Below, one piece after another: positions 1 through 7,761 of a stretch of 13,124 nt of DNA. The notes beneath the pieces were generated by a model. The model was not told where the DNA came from. It did no database searches and saw nothing but the letters and a program-made list of their open reading frames with translations. The position numbers and the translations under genes were made by a program. This DNA comes from Deltaproteobacteria bacterium. GTDB taxonomy: Bacteria; Desulfobacterota; Binatia; UBA9968. The stretch is taken from positions 1-13,124 of the forward strand of contig JAHKKJ010000037.1 in NCBI GenBank assembly GCA_020027655.1, read 5' to 3'. Numbering within the stretch: the stretch's first letter is position 1; each line of letters opens with the position of its first letter.

Positions 1-6
1 GCCTAC

Positions 7-1242
7 TCAGATACGCGCTATCACTTCTCCCCCAACGGCGGTCAACAAGACCACCAGCCAAGGGGGACATTTCCAAAACATCAGGAGCCCGAAAGCAACG
101 AGTCCAAGCCCGAAGTCTGCGGGTGAATGGATCGCGCTCGTCCACACAGGGATATACAAAGCGGTCAGCAGCAGTCCGACCACAGCGGCGTTGACGCCTT
201 TCAGAGCAGATTGGAAGACCGGCACCAAGCGAAGCAGGTCCCAAAAAGGAAGTGCACCAGTGACCAAGAGAAACGAAGGAAGGAAAATTGCCACGAGAGT
301 GAGGAACGCTCCCGTCCATCCATTGGGCTCAGTTCCCATGACCGCGCCGAGGTAAGCAGCGAAAGTGAAGAGCGGCCCAGGAACGGCCTGAGCAGCGCCG
401 TAGCCCGCCACGAATTGTTCGTTGGTCACCCATCCGGGGCCAACCACCTCCGCCTGGAGCAAAGGCAAGACAACGTGGCCCCCGCCAAAAACCAGTGATC
501 CGACACGGAAAAAACTATCAAAGACTTCGAGCGCATGGCTGGGCGCTATTTGGCGCAGGAGCGGTAAGCCAATGAGAAGTGTAAAGAAGATAATCCAAGC
601 CGCGATTCCTGTCCTTTTTCCAACTGGAAACCGCATGTGCGAGAGTGAAGAAGAAGAGGCCGTCGCGGAAAAAATGATTGAGCCAACAATCCCCGCAATG
701 GCAATGGATGAAAGCTGCCCAAAGGCAGTTGGCCATGACAGCGTGACTAATGAAGCGAGAATGGCAAGCGTTGCGCGTTCACGATCCGGACAGAGAGAAC
801 GAGCCATCCCCCAGACCGCCTGAGCAACTACTGCGACGGCGACGATCTTCAGGCCATGCAACCATCCGGCGTCGGCAGCATTTGCGAGAGCGCCGATTCC
901 GAAAGCGAAGGCGATAAGCGCAAGGGCTGACGGTAACGTGAAACCCAACCAGGCGGCGAATCCTCCAGGAAGACCTGCACGGGCGATTCCAATTGCAATA
1001 CTCACCTGACTGCTGGCCGGACCGGGTAAAAACTGGCAGAGAGCCACGAGATCGGCATAGCTTTGCTCATCGATCCATTTCCTGCGCTTAACGTATTCCT
1101 CATGGAAGTAACCGAGATGAGCGATGGGGCCACCGAAAGAGGTTAGCCCCAAGCGCGTCGAGACTCCAAGGACTTCAAGGAGAGAACCCTGGCTTTGACC
1201 GCGCAGGATTTCGTTGGCCGTACTTGCGGACTGCTCACTCAT
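7..1242 (-). CDS. chrA: Chromate transporter, two-domain CHR family (ChrA)
   Basis: Inner-membrane transporter of the CHR superfamily, which exports chromate from the cytoplasm, probably driven by proton motive force. The 411-residue protein is complete and has the family's two homologous halves. The first half shows FGGP (36-39), H42 and the FLPGPASSQ motif (71-79). The second half repeats the pattern with FGGGHVVLP (252-260) and AVPGP (286-290). Roughly ten hydrophobic segments fit the long-chain CHR type. The ATG start is preceded by an AGAGG-like site about 12 nt upstream. The start overlaps the end of a small ORF by 8 bp, which could couple their translation. No recognisable chrB regulator or chrF is nearby. 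The family assignment is firm. The substrate is inferred from the family, since some CHR members have not been shown to move chromate. Confidence 0.95.
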   Translation of the reverse strand: MSEQSASTANEILRGQSQGSLLEVLGVSTRLGLTSFGGPIAHLGYFHEEYVKRRKWIDEQSYADLVALCQFLPGPASSQVSIAIGIARAGLPGGFAAWLGFTLPSALALIAFAFGIGALANAADAGWLHGLKIVAVAVVAQAVWGMARSLCPDRERATLAILASLVTLSWPTAFGQLSSIAIAGIVGSIIFSATASSSSLSHMRFPVGKRTGIAAWIIFFTLLIGLPLLRQIAPSHALEVFDSFFRVGSLVFGGGHVVLPLLQAEVVGPGWVTNEQFVAGYGAAQAVPGPLFTFAAYLGAVMGTEPNGWTGAFLTLVAIFLPSFLLVTGALPFWDLLRLVPVFQSALKGVNAAVVGLLLTALYIPVWTSAIHSPADFGLGLVAFGLLMFWKCPPWLVVLLTAVGGEVIARI

Positions 1243-1462
1243 GACGTTCAGCTACCTCTTCGAAAGAAAGCTCGGCGATTTCCAATGTCTTCAGAGCGGT
1301 CTCCAAATCCTCGCTTGGATGAGTCTTAAAAGACTTGCCGGTCCTCAGGCGTTCTGTCAAGCGGTAAAAAGAAAGGATTCGCAAAACCGCTAGCCGAGAT
1401 GATGAGCAATCGGGGCTTTCGCTTTTGCATTGCACATATGCGACGATACAACCGGTTCTCAA
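1235..1462 (-). CDS. Small hypothetical ORF overlapping the chrA start
   Basis: A possible 75-residue protein that I do not recognise. The longest reading starts with TTG at 1462. There is no convincing ribosome binding site, and a later GTG or TTG could equally be the start. The C-terminal half (from about residue 30) is charged, helix-prone and acidic at the end. The N-terminal part has three Cys and looks less protein-like. The stop codon lies inside the first codons of chrA (an ATG-A-GTG-A overlap of 8 bp), an arrangement typical of translational coupling and the main argument that this is a gene. It shows none of the features I expect of ChrB. It could be a leader peptide, the remnant of a larger gene, or a chance ORF. 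Confidence 0.3.
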   Translation of the reverse strand: MRTGCIVAYVQCKSESPDCSSSRLAVLRILSFYRLTERLRTGKSFKTHPSEDLETALKTLEIAELSFEEVAERHE

Positions 1463-1537
1463 AGTATCCCTGGCTTCTGTTCGGTAGCGTGTCCATCGTT
1501 TTTCCTTCCCACGCTGGAGGGAGAGGAGTTAGTAAGA

Positions 1538-2884
1538 ATGTCGGAAATCGGGATAGATGTGCTCATTATTGCGCTGCTCATTCTGGCTAATGGTGTGTTC
1601 GCGCTTTCCGAGGTGGCTGTGGTTACGGCGCGAAAGTCCCGTCTTCAGGATTGGGCGAGCAAGGGTAATACGAAGGCAAAAACAGCTTTGGAGCTTGCCA
1701 ACACACCCAACCCTTTCCTATTGGCGGTACAAATAGGCATCACCTTAGTCGTCATCCTGGCGGGCGCATTTGGGGGGAGAGCTCTTGCCGACCCCGTGGC
1801 AGCCTCCATCGCCTTTGTTCCCGTCTTCGAACCCTACAGCCAGGCCCTTGCCTTGGCGTTGGTGGTCCTTGGCATCACCTACTTTTCGCTCGTCATCGGC
1901 GAATTGGTTCCCAAGCGTCTCGCTGCGCGCTATCCCGAGACAGTCGCGACCGTCGTTGCCATCCCCCTCCGCTGGATCTCGAAGATATCATCTCCGATGG
2001 TTCGCCTCCTGAGTATTTCCACCGACGCGGTGTGCTACCTCTTTGGGAAACAGCAAGCTCAAGAAGCGTCGGTTACGGAGGAGGAGATCAAAACGTTGGT
2101 TCAACAAGGCACTGAGGCGGGTGTCTTCGAGGAATCGGAGCAAGACATGATGGAAGCCGTGCTCCGTCTGGGCGATAAGACCGCTCGGTCGCTCATAACG
2201 CCAAGAACAAAGATTGCGTGGATCGATCTTGGAGACTCCATCGAACAGATTCGCGAGAAAATCATTCAAAGCGGTCATTCCCGGTTTCCAGTAGCGACGG
2301 AAACTCTCGATAATGTCACCGGCATAGTGCAAGCGAAAGATTTGTTGGCCATGAGTCTAGCGGGAAGGCCTTTGGATCTGAAAGCTCTGATACAACAGCC
2401 GCTGTTTGTTCCCAGGACGATTTCTGTCTTGGCCTTGTTGGAATCCTTCAAGAAGTCCGGCAAGCATATTGCGTTGGTGGTCGACGAATATGGTGGCATC
2501 GAGGGATTACTGACGCACCATGATATTCTAGAGGCTATTGCCGGCGACATGCCTTTGGGCGCGAAGCCTAACGATCCAAAAGCTGTGCAGCGTCACGATG
2601 GCTCTTGGCTGTTGGACGGCATGCTCAGCGTAGACGAATTTAGAGAAATCTTTCATCTAGAAAGCTTACCTGGAGAAAAAAAAGACGCCTACCAGACTTT
2701 GGGCGGTTTCGTGTTTACCCAGATGGGACGCGTTCCGTCCGTAGCCGAATCGTTTGAATGGAATGATTTGCGCTTTGAGGTTGTAGATATGGACGGAAAG
2801 CGGATCGACAAGGTGCTGGTCACTTCCGTCGAGAAAAAAGAAGCGGAGCCCGCCGTCAAATCGGAGTTTGTGCATCGAGATTGA
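1538..2884 (+). CDS. CNNM/CBS-pair/CorC-type membrane protein (HlyC/CorC family)
   Basis: Integral membrane protein of the DUF21 (CNNM) family, related to CorB/CorC, MpfA and YfjD-like proteins implicated in Mg2+ or Co2+ transport; older names call it hemolysin. The 448 residues hold an N-terminal DUF21 domain (about 1-190). Its hydrophobic segments lie near 5-28, 60-80 and 100-122, and GELVPKRLA (121-129) is a conserved family motif. A CBS pair follows (about 215-335), containing the RTKI, HSRFPV and VVDEYGG signatures. The C-terminal CorC_HlyC domain (about 345-430) includes GMLSVDEF and YQTLGGFV. I chose ATG 1538 because an AGGAG (1524-1528) sits 9 nt upstream and the peptide before it is not family-like; the open frame extends back to 1430. 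The true transported ion is not shown by the sequence. The next gene starts 120 bp downstream with no clear terminator between. Confidence 0.93.
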   Translation: MSEIGIDVLIIALLILANGVFALSEVAVVTARKSRLQDWASKGNTKAKTALELANTPNPFLLAVQIGITLVVILAGAFGGRALADPVAASIAFVPVFEPYSQALALALVVLGITYFSLVIGELVPKRLAARYPETVATVVAIPLRWISKISSPMVRLLSISTDAVCYLFGKQQAQEASVTEEEIKTLVQQGTEAGVFEESEQDMMEAVLRLGDKTARSLITPRTKIAWIDLGDSIEQIREKIIQSGHSRFPVATETLDNVTGIVQAKDLLAMSLAGRPLDLKALIQQPLFVPRTISVLALLESFKKSGKHIALVVDEYGGIEGLLTHHDILEAIAGDMPLGAKPNDPKAVQRHDGSWLLDGMLSVDEFREIFHLESLPGEKKDAYQTLGGFVFTQMGRVPSVAESFEWNDLRFEVVDMDGKRIDKVLVTSVEKKEAEPAVKSEFVHRD

Positions 2885-3004
2885 TCCGAAATCTGAAATT
2901 AGTCGGCCCACCTAGTTCCGCAGTTTTGATAACGCTGGAGAAGGTCAGCGCCGGGTGGAAAAATTGGGCCGTATTTGTTAGAGGGTTTCAAGGAGATCGC
3001 CGTA

Positions 3005-3994
3005 ATGTTGAAAGTCATTCCTGTAGAAGAAGCCATAGGGATGCCACTGGCCCACGACATCACCGAGATCGTGCCCGGCAAGCATAAAGGTCCCGCCTTT
3101 CGGCGTGGCCACATCGTGCGAAAGGAAGATATCTCAAAACTGCTCGACGTGGGGAAAAGACATCTGTACGTTATGGAGCTCGAAAAAGATGAGCTCCATG
3201 AAGAAGACGCAGCGCGTCGATTGGCCAAGGCGGCCGCGGGTCCGAATCTCAAATTGACCGACCCGGTGGAGGGACGGGTCAATCTGGTAGCGGAAATATC
3301 GGGCTTGCTGAAAATCGATGCTGATCTTCTCTATCGCTTCAATTCATTGGGTGATCTAATGATGGCTACCCTGCCGTCGAATCGTTATGTGAGGCAAGGC
3401 GACGTGGTGGCGGGCACCCGAACGATCCCGGTGGTTGTGAAAGAGGCTTTGATCGAGCAAGCCGAAGCCCTGTGCAAGGATCATCCAATCGTGAAGGTTT
3501 TGCCGACGCCCTCGCGCAAGATTCATCTGATCGTAACCGGCAGTGAAGTTTATTCCGGCCGAATCAAGGACGGTTTCGAACCTGTGGTAAGAAAGAAAGT
3601 CGCCGAAATGGGCTCGGACCTTGCAGACAAGCAATTGGCGACGGATGATCCGGATCAGATTTCCAAGCTCATTAAGAACGCGCAGGGGGCAGGCGCTGAG
3701 ATCATTCTGGTCAGCGGCGGCATGTCCGTCGATCCCGACGACAAAACCCCCGAAGGCATCCGCCGCAGCGGCGCGAAAGTGGAGTCGCATGGATTCCCTA
3801 TCCTGCCTGGCTCGATGTTTGTCATGGCTTATTTGAACGAAACACCGGTCTTGGGGCTATCCGGTTGCGTACTTCATGACCCGTTTACGGCTTTCGACAT
3901 TTTGTTGCCGAGACTGTTGGCGGGAGAGAAAATTACCCGGGCCGACATCATGGCCATGGGACATGGCGGGCTGCAAAAAAAACACGACCACTAA
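3005..3994 (+). CDS. Molybdopterin-binding MoeA/MogA-like protein
   Basis: A 329-residue protein whose C-terminal half is a MoCF_biosynth (molybdopterin-binding) domain, about residues 174-310. Visible signatures are IVTGSE (176-181), the SGGMSVDPDD loop (237-246), PGS (268-270) and GLSG (284-287), matching the positions of the MoeA loops that bind molybdopterin and metal. The N-terminal part (VIPVEEAIGMPLAHDIT, 4-20) resembles the opening segment of MoeA, but the whole is shorter than the roughly 400 residues usual for MoeA. It is therefore probably a MoeA-related paralogue rather than the canonical molybdenum insertase. ATG 3005 is chosen because AGGAG (2991-2995) lies 9 nt upstream; an in-frame TTG at 2975 is less likely. 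No other cofactor-biosynthesis or molybdoenzyme gene is in the window, so its exact role is open. Confidence 0.85.
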   Translation: MLKVIPVEEAIGMPLAHDITEIVPGKHKGPAFRRGHIVRKEDISKLLDVGKRHLYVMELEKDELHEEDAARRLAKAAAGPNLKLTDPVEGRVNLVAEISGLLKIDADLLYRFNSLGDLMMATLPSNRYVRQGDVVAGTRTIPVVVKEALIEQAEALCKDHPIVKVLPTPSRKIHLIVTGSEVYSGRIKDGFEPVVRKKVAEMGSDLADKQLATDDPDQISKLIKNAQGAGAEIILVSGGMSVDPDDKTPEGIRRSGAKVESHGFPILPGSMFVMAYLNETPVLGLSGCVLHDPFTAFDILLPRLLAGEKITRADIMAMGHGGLQKKHDH

Positions 3995-4011
3995 CGGAAA
4001 TAGACGATGGC

Positions 4012-4053
4012 AGATGGAGGATGGCTATCCTCGATCTTCCATCCTCAATCCTC
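4012..4053. repeat. Degenerate hairpin repeat in the intergenic gap
   Basis: Between the molybdopterin-protein stop and the hydrolase start, 4012-4024 and 4039-4051 form an imperfect 13-bp stem (two mismatches, an 8-bp perfect core of gaggatgg/ccatcctc) around a 14-nt loop. The hexamer atcctc occurs three times (4027, 4041, 4048). The composition differs from the flanking genes, as expected of a small dispersed intergenic repeat. Whether it recurs in the genome cannot be seen here. It lacks a T-tract, so it does not look like a terminator; it may affect mRNA processing between two co-directional genes. Confidence 0.5.
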
Positions 4054-4074
4054 GGTTTTGGAAGGGAAAGAGCT

Positions 4075-4722
4075 ATGGACGTTTTGCGAACTCTCAAAGA
4101 GCGCTGTGATCCAAAATACGCGGCATTAATCGTCGTCGACGTGCAGAATGATTTCGTCAGCCCGGAGGGCAGTGCGGGAAAAAGAGGCGAGGATGTGAGC
4201 GCGGCGTTAGCCATGGTGCCGAATCTTCTACGGCTAATCAATGAAGCGCGGCGCATTGGCCTAACTGTTGTTTACATCAGGACGACGCATAGCGAATGGA
4301 CCGACACTCCTTCTTGGATCTATCGTAGCTCACAAAAAAGCGGCCTGAACACTTGCCGAGAAGGAACCTGGGGCGCGGAGTTCTATGACGGCATCGCACC
4401 GCTCCCCAGTGAGAGAGTGGTAATTAAACATCGCTACAGTGCCTTTATCAACACTGACCTAAACACGGTCCTCAAGGCACGCAATATTCAGAGCGTTCTG
4501 GTGTGCGGGGTGGCCACCAATGTCTGTGTCGAGACCACGGCGCGCGACGCCTATATATATGACTATTATGTAACTATGATCGATGACTGCTCCGCGGCTT
4601 ATGAAGCAAAGTTGCATTTGGGCACGCTGGAGAACATGCGACGTCACTTTGGCTTGGTGGCGTCTTCAACCGAGATCATCGGGACGTGGAAAGGGCTGGA
4701 GAAACAGGCGGTGGGGTTATAA
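4075..4722 (+). CDS. Isochorismatase-family cysteine hydrolase
   Basis: A cytoplasmic alpha/beta hydrolase of the isochorismatase-like superfamily, 215 residues, the normal size. The catalytic triad is readable: Asp22 in VVDVQNDF, Lys119 in VIKHRYSAF, and the nucleophile Cys151 in the GVATNVCVETTARDA signature, with the cis-peptide next to it. The DVQNDF-plus-Cys pattern is that of amidases such as nicotinamidase-, ureidoacrylate- (RutB) or carbamoyl-hydrolysing members; the substrate cannot be told apart from sequence alone. I chose ATG 4075 because a purine-rich GGAAGGGAAAG (4061-4071) precedes it. The 18-residue in-frame extension back to 4021 would be encoded by the hairpin repeat and is not family-like. 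It lies 80 bp after the molybdopterin-binding gene and is likely the last gene of that transcription unit, ending just before a strong terminator. Confidence 0.92.
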   Translation: MDVLRTLKERCDPKYAALIVVDVQNDFVSPEGSAGKRGEDVSAALAMVPNLLRLINEARRIGLTVVYIRTTHSEWTDTPSWIYRSSQKSGLNTCREGTWGAEFYDGIAPLPSERVVIKHRYSAFINTDLNTVLKARNIQSVLVCGVATNVCVETTARDAYIYDYYVTMIDDCSAAYEAKLHLGTLENMRRHFGLVASSTEIIGTWKGLEKQAVGL

Positions 4723-4753
4723 TTACCGTTCAGTAAGTTCAAAGCGGTTAATA

Positions 4754-4786
4754 AAAAGGCCTGGCAGGAATCCTGCCAGGCCTTTT
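4754..4786. terminator. Bidirectional intrinsic terminator
   Basis: A symmetrical stem of 16 bp (4754-4769 with 4771-4786) around a single central A; in RNA the top would open to a three-base loop. The GC-rich core aggcctggcagg is flanked by an A-run on the left and a T-run on the right, so it works as a rho-independent terminator on either strand. It sits between the convergent hydrolase gene and korB, exactly where both units should end. Confidence 0.93.
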
Positions 4787-4827
4787 GCGTTCAAGGTTCT
4801 TAAAGTAAGGAGTCTCTGCTACGGAAC

Positions 4828-5856
4828 CTACTTCATCAATTCGGCATTGATTCTCTCTAGCGCTTCCAGCGGTGGCTGAAGGTCATCCTGGGTCAATTCA
4901 GATAACGGTATGTCGCAGAGATTCAACTCTTCAGCAAACTCCTTGCGATTCGGATTGTAGTAAATCAAGCCCGTCAAAAACTTTCCTTCGGCAATAGCCG
5001 CGTGGATCGCTGAGATCGCTTGCATCTTGTTGGTGGGATCGTAGTCTTTACTTAGCTTGTGCAAAATGATGTGCGAGCCGTCGTGCAATTCCACCGCGTG
5101 ATCGGTCCCTTCATCATAATCGGCTTCGATATTTTCGTAAGGCGGAATGAAATCGATGTCATGGATCGGGTCGAGGTGGCCTTTAGCATATTTGAGGCTC
5201 TTGGTGGATCCTTCGTGGTTGTTGAAGGTTACACAGGGGCTAATAACGTCGAGAATGGCGCTTCCCGAATGGGCCAGAGCACCTTGGATCAGGGGGGTGA
5301 GCTGTTTGCGATCGCCGGAAAAACTACGGGCGACATAAGTGGCTCCAAGTGTAATTGCCAACTCGGCCATGTCGATGGCGGGAATATCATTGACCTTTCC
5401 GCCTTTCATGACGGAGCCGACATCGGCGGTGGCGGAGAATTGGCCTTTGGTTAGTCCGTAAACGCCATTATTTTCTATTATGTAAGTGATATTCACGTTA
5501 CGCCGCATCATGTGGCAAAAGTTGCCCAAGCCAATAGCAGAGGTGTCACCATCGCCGGAAACCCCTATGGGCATCAACGCGTGGTTGGCCAGATTGGCGC
5601 CGGTTGCCACCGCTGACATTCTGCCGTGAACGGCATTAAAGCCGAATGATTGACTCAGAAAATAGGCGGGCGTTTTGGAGGAACAGCCGATACCGCTCAA
5701 TTTAACCACCTTGCGAGGGTCAATGCTATTTTCGAAATACGCGCGCATGACCGACGCTGAAATCGCGTCGTGACCGCAGCCTCGGCACATGGTGGAGGGC
5801 GCCCCTTCATAGTCCTTTTCCGTTAAGTTAATCCGATTGAGTTTTGCTTCTGCCAT
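4828..5856 (-). CDS. korB: 2-oxoacid:ferredoxin oxidoreductase, beta subunit
   Basis: Thiamine-diphosphate-binding beta subunit of a 2-oxoacid:acceptor (ferredoxin) oxidoreductase. The enzyme oxidatively decarboxylates a 2-oxoacid with CoA to an acyl-CoA and reduces ferredoxin in the cytoplasm. The 342-residue protein shows CRGCGH (24-29) and IGCSSK (56-61), with cysteines that help bind the Fe-S cluster. It also shows the TPP/Mg motif GDGD (101-104) followed by ENN-GVYGLTKGQ (128-139). The C-terminal tail is longer than the catalytic core, as in 2-oxoglutarate-type beta subunits. ATG 5856 lies 9 bp after the korA stop with an AAGGTAG-like site inside the korA end, so the two are co-translated. 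2-oxoglutarate is the likely substrate by resemblance to KorB, but pyruvate or branched-chain acids cannot be excluded. Confidence 0.93.
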   Translation of the reverse strand: MAEAKLNRINLTEKDYEGAPSTMCRGCGHDAISASVMRAYFENSIDPRKVVKLSGIGCSSKTPAYFLSQSFGFNAVHGRMSAVATGANLANHALMPIGVSGDGDTSAIGLGNFCHMMRRNVNITYIIENNGVYGLTKGQFSATADVGSVMKGGKVNDIPAIDMAELAITLGATYVARSFSGDRKQLTPLIQGALAHSGSAILDVISPCVTFNNHEGSTKSLKYAKGHLDPIHDIDFIPPYENIEADYDEGTDHAVELHDGSHIILHKLSKDYDPTNKMQAISAIHAAIAEGKFLTGLIYYNPNRKEFAEELNLCDIPLSELTQDDLQPPLEALERINAELMK

Positions 5857-5865
5857 GATTCTACC

Positions 5866-7698
5866 TTACATCTGTGCTGTTTTTAATTCCGCCGATTGTG
5901 CTGCATCGAAGATTTGTTTTACCACTTCCCCGGCGGTAACTGGGAGTCCATTGTAGACCAAAATGCTGATGATTTTTGATCCCAGGTCAGGATGCTCGTC
6001 TTTTATGATTGCCGCCATCTGAGCATCGCGGTTCTGCTCTACGAAGTATATGGTGTCATGCTCCACCAAGAAATCCCGTACCTCCTTCGTAAGCGGCAGG
6101 GCCCGGATTAACATGTGGTTGGTTTTCAACCCCCGGGCTTTCAACCTGTCCCGAGCCTCGCGCACCGCCTCGTAGCTGGAACCATAACAGATGATTCCGG
6201 TTTTGACCCCTCTTTCCTTCTCCACGATTGGCTTGGGGACAAATTTCCGGGCGGTCTCAAACTTCTTTTTCAGTCGATCGAGAATGTATTTATAGTCGTT
6301 TTCATCTTCGGAGTACCTGGCGTCGGCGTCGTGGCCCGATCCGCGTGTGAAGTAGGAGGCCATGCGGTGCGGATTTCCGGGCACGGTTCTGTAAGGTATG
6401 CCGTCGCCGTCCTGATCAAAGTAACGGCGGAACTTTTTGCCGGCTTTGGTCCATTCCTCAAGTTGCTCTGCGCTTAATCGCTTGCCGTAGTCGTAGGGTT
6501 CTTTTTCCAATTTGAGAGGGTCCGAAGACCAAAAATTCATACCCAGATCGAGATCCATAGCCACGAAAACCGGCGTTTGAAATCGGTCAGCGAAATCGAA
6601 ACTCCGGCGCGCGAAATCAAAGCAGGAATTCATGTCATGGGGAATCAACAGAATATGGCGAGTGTCGCCATGGGAAGCACCATACATGAGAGAGATGTCC
6701 GCTTGCTGCGTCCGTGTCGGGAGACCGGTCGAAGGGCCGCCGCGCTGGATGATAAAAAACACGCACGGAATCTCGGCATAGTAGGCGAGGCCGATAGTTT
6801 CGTTCATCAATGAGACCCCGGGCCCGGAAGTAGAGGTCATGGCGCGGGCTCCGGCCCACCCAGCACCGGCAACCATGCCTGCGGACGCGATCTCATCTTC
6901 AGCCTGAACGATGGCATACGTTCGTTTATCGTTTTTGGGCTTGCGCAACCGGGGCAGGTAATACTCCATGGCTTCTGCGAGGGAGCTCGATGGCGTGATG
7001 GGATACCAACAAATGACCGAGGCTCCACCGTAAATCGCCCCCAATGCGGCCGCCGTGTTGCCCTCCGTTATGATTTTGCCTTTGTTGCCATTAGGGATCA
7101 CCTGCAGCCGAGCGATATTTTGCGTGAAGCCTTTCTCCTTTACGTACTGGTAGCCGGCGTCGATACAAAGAAGGTTAGACTCGATCACTGCGGGTTTTTT
7201 CCCGAAGGTGTCCTCCAGCACGGCCTTGATAACCTCCATATCAATGCCGAACAAATAGGCCAGCGCGCCGACGTAGATCATGTTGCGTTGTTTTGCGCGT
7301 AGAGGTGAAGCTGGTACCAGTTTCGCGATTAACTTATTGGCCGGAACACCTACGTATTGAATCCCATCACGTTTCAAATGAGCTGGGAGGGGAGTGGAGT
7401 CATCATGGAGAATCAAACCGCCATCCCGCACCCGGTAAATGTCCTTGGCGGCGGTAGCGTCATTGAACATGACCATTACGTCGATAACGTCTTTGCGGCT
7501 TAAATAGCCCTCGGCGGAGGCCCGAATTTGGTACCAAGTGGGCAAGCCCTGAATATTCGATGGAAACATATTCTTCGAAGAGCAGGGAATGCCCATTTTA
7601 AAGATCGCCTTGAACAGTATGTTGTTCGAGGATGCGCTTCCTGACCCGTTCTCGGTGGCGACACAGATGTTTAGATCATTGATTGTAGGGGTATCCAA
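5866..7698 (-). CDS. korA: 2-oxoacid:ferredoxin oxidoreductase, fused gamma-alpha subunit
   Basis: Alpha subunit with the gamma domain fused at the N-terminus, 610 residues, the arrangement of two-subunit 2-oxoacid:ferredoxin oxidoreductases. The gamma (POR) domain spans about 1-195, starting with the VATENGSGSASSN segment. The pyrimidine-binding alpha domain follows with the family hallmark YPITPSS (232-238) and STSGPGVSLMNE further on. A C-terminal domain (ICYGSSYEAVREA onwards, last 110 residues or so) completes it. I take TTG 7698 as the start, because GGAGGT (7705-7710) lies 6-7 nt upstream. A TTG at 7722 would place the ribosome site inside the coding region. The upstream CBS gene ends 63 bp away; a weak promoter-like pair (TTGTCT 7757-7752, TAGGAT 7735-7730 read on the minus strand) sits in that gap. 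No separate ferredoxin-like delta subunit is present. Confidence 0.93.
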   Translation of the reverse strand: MDTPTINDLNICVATENGSGSASSNNILFKAIFKMGIPCSSKNMFPSNIQGLPTWYQIRASAEGYLSRKDVIDVMVMFNDATAAKDIYRVRDGGLILHDDSTPLPAHLKRDGIQYVGVPANKLIAKLVPASPLRAKQRNMIYVGALAYLFGIDMEVIKAVLEDTFGKKPAVIESNLLCIDAGYQYVKEKGFTQNIARLQVIPNGNKGKIITEGNTAAALGAIYGGASVICWYPITPSSSLAEAMEYYLPRLRKPKNDKRTYAIVQAEDEIASAGMVAGAGWAGARAMTSTSGPGVSLMNETIGLAYYAEIPCVFFIIQRGGPSTGLPTRTQQADISLMYGASHGDTRHILLIPHDMNSCFDFARRSFDFADRFQTPVFVAMDLDLGMNFWSSDPLKLEKEPYDYGKRLSAEQLEEWTKAGKKFRRYFDQDGDGIPYRTVPGNPHRMASYFTRGSGHDADARYSEDENDYKYILDRLKKKFETARKFVPKPIVEKERGVKTGIICYGSSYEAVREARDRLKARGLKTNHMLIRALPLTKEVRDFLVEHDTIYFVEQNRDAQMAAIIKDEHPDLGSKIISILVYNGLPVTAGEVVKQIFDAAQSAELKTAQM

Positions 7699-7761
7699 AA
7701 TACGACCTCCTTCAGAATACAATTCTCCAATCCTAGCATATTTCTCTTAAAAGACAATATG

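Noticed and set aside
127..823. Plus-strand open frames within the chromate transporter
   Set aside because: They are antisense to a clear two-domain CHR protein, and their own products look random and charged.
1430..1537. Longer N-terminus for the CorC-type protein
   Set aside because: The extra 36 residues are not family-like, and the ribosome site lies directly before ATG 1538.
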